Shown in pieces: positions 7,552-7,954 of a stretch of 7,954 nt of DNA. A program made the translations under genes and the position numbers. Under the pieces are notes generated by a model. It searched no databases. It saw only the letters and a program-made list of their open reading frames with translations, and had not been told where the DNA came from. The stretch comes from an uncultured Eubacteriales bacterium (lineage in GTDB: Bacteria > Bacillota > Clostridia > Oscillospirales > Oscillospiraceae), in NCBI GenBank assembly GCA_958427375.1, contig CAUABY010000092.1, forward strand, positions 1 through 7,954, in the 5' to 3' direction. Every line of letters starts with the position of its first letter. The stretch's first letter is position 1.

Positions 7552-7564
7552 ATTCTTGAATTTA
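7549..7564. repeat. Short AT-rich inverted repeat at the tgt stop and yajC -35 box
   Basis: TAAATTC (7549-7555) and GAATTTA (7558-7564) form a perfect seven-base inverted repeat around TT. It starts with the tgt stop codon and contains the predicted -35 hexamer of yajC. No T-run follows, so it is not a convincing terminator. It could be a chance AT-rich palindrome or a weak binding site. Confidence 0.35.
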
Positions 7565-7584
7565 TTGTGTGGACAATGTATAAT
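7556..7584 (+). promoter_or_regulatory. Predicted sigma-A promoter of yajC
   Basis: TTGAAT (7556-7561) and a perfect TATAAT (7579-7584) are 17 bases apart, placing the start near 7591 and the GGAGG ribosome site (7604-7608) shortly after. The -35 hexamer starts five bases past the tgt stop codon. With no terminator between the genes, yajC could be transcribed both from here and by read-through from tgt. Confidence 0.75.
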
Positions 7585-7618
7585 AGTAATACTTTTGTTT
7601 TTTGGAGGTAAACCCTAA

Positions 7619-7954
7619 ATGTTATTTTTGACAGCAGATCCTAATGCGGCAGCTGGCGGCGGATTTTCCATGATTATCATGCTTGTCATGATGTTCGCCA
7701 TTTTCTATTTTCTTATTATCCGCCCGGAGAACAAGAAAAAGAAAAAGACCGAAGAGATGCGCAATTCTCTCACTCTCGGCGATGAAATTACGACCATTGG
7801 CGGCCTGACCGGCAAAATAGTACAGATTACTGAGGACACCATCACCTTTGAGACCGGTGAGGACAGAGTCCGTATTCAGGCTAAGAAGTGGTCCATCTCT
7901 ACCACCGCGAAGATGGAGGCTGCTGAGGCCGAGGCCATGAATAAAAAGTCCAAG
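7619..7954 (+). CDS. yajC: Preprotein translocase subunit YajC (partial, 3' end beyond window)
   Basis: The frame is open from ATG 7619 to the window end, giving 112 residues without a stop. YajC is a small single-pass protein that associates with SecD and SecF and supports SecYEG-dependent export and membrane insertion. A short N-terminus is followed by one membrane helix (about 16-34) ending in FYFLIIRPENKKKKK, the family signature in which the helix runs into a basic cytoplasmic segment. The conserved domain continues with LGDEITTIGGLTGKI (53-67) and VRIQAKKWSIS (84-94). An Ala/Glu-rich tail (98-106) is still running at the window edge. The start is set by GGAGG ten bases upstream. secD and secF would be expected next but lie outside the window. 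Confidence 0.96.
   Translation, partial: MLFLTADPNAAAGGGFSMIIMLVMMFAIFYFLIIRPENKKKKKTEEMRNSLTLGDEITTIGGLTGKIVQITEDTITFETGEDRVRIQAKKWSISTTAKMEAAEAEAMNKKSK

Overview
The window looks like a chromosomal segment from an anaerobic Gram-positive bacterium of class Clostridia, perhaps the Oscillospiraceae/Ruminococcaceae group. Three things support this: strong GGAGG-type ribosome binding sites, AT-rich spacers with sigma-A type promoters between moderately GC-rich genes, and a mix of a stand-alone flavodiiron protein, an M18 aminopeptidase and a tgt-yajC pair. The taxonomic placement is inference from gene content and protein style, not from a marker gene.

Layout from left to right. Positions 27-56 hold a strong intrinsic terminator that must belong to a rightward gene lying outside the window. 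fprA (79-1284, minus) encodes a flavodiiron protein that reduces O2 and/or NO to protect an anaerobe. It is divergent from a three-gene rightward operon. The 207-base spacer between them carries one good promoter for each direction and a cluster of TGTCA/TGACA repeats that abuts the fprA -35 box.

The operon (1492-4911) encodes a two-helix membrane protein with a probable NTF2-like extracytoplasmic domain, a membrane-anchored phosphodiester glycosidase (NAGPA/PF09992 type) with a long charged cytoplasmic tail, and a multi-pass relative of prolipoprotein diacylglyceryl transferase (Lgt) that lacks most of the residues needed for Lgt chemistry. The genes are tightly packed (16-base gap, then a one-base stop/start overlap). 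They probably act together in the cell envelope, and this is the least understood and most interesting part of the window.

The operon converges on an M18-family metalloaminopeptidase gene (4970-6238, minus), and the two share one symmetric hairpin terminator at 4930-4965. The aminopeptidase gene is divergent from tgt (6421-7551), the tRNA-guanine transglycosylase of queuosine biosynthesis. That spacer holds a promoter for each gene and a GC-rich dyad overlapping the aminopeptidase promoter. tgt is followed by yajC (from 7619, cut by the window end), the accessory subunit of the SecDF-YajC translocase complex. The tgt-yajC order is widely conserved in bacteria. Here yajC appears to have its own near-consensus promoter directly after the tgt stop codon.

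No tRNA, rRNA, mobile element, CRISPR array or phage gene is visible. No spacer between genes exceeds about 210 bases. The first 26 bases contain nothing I can identify.
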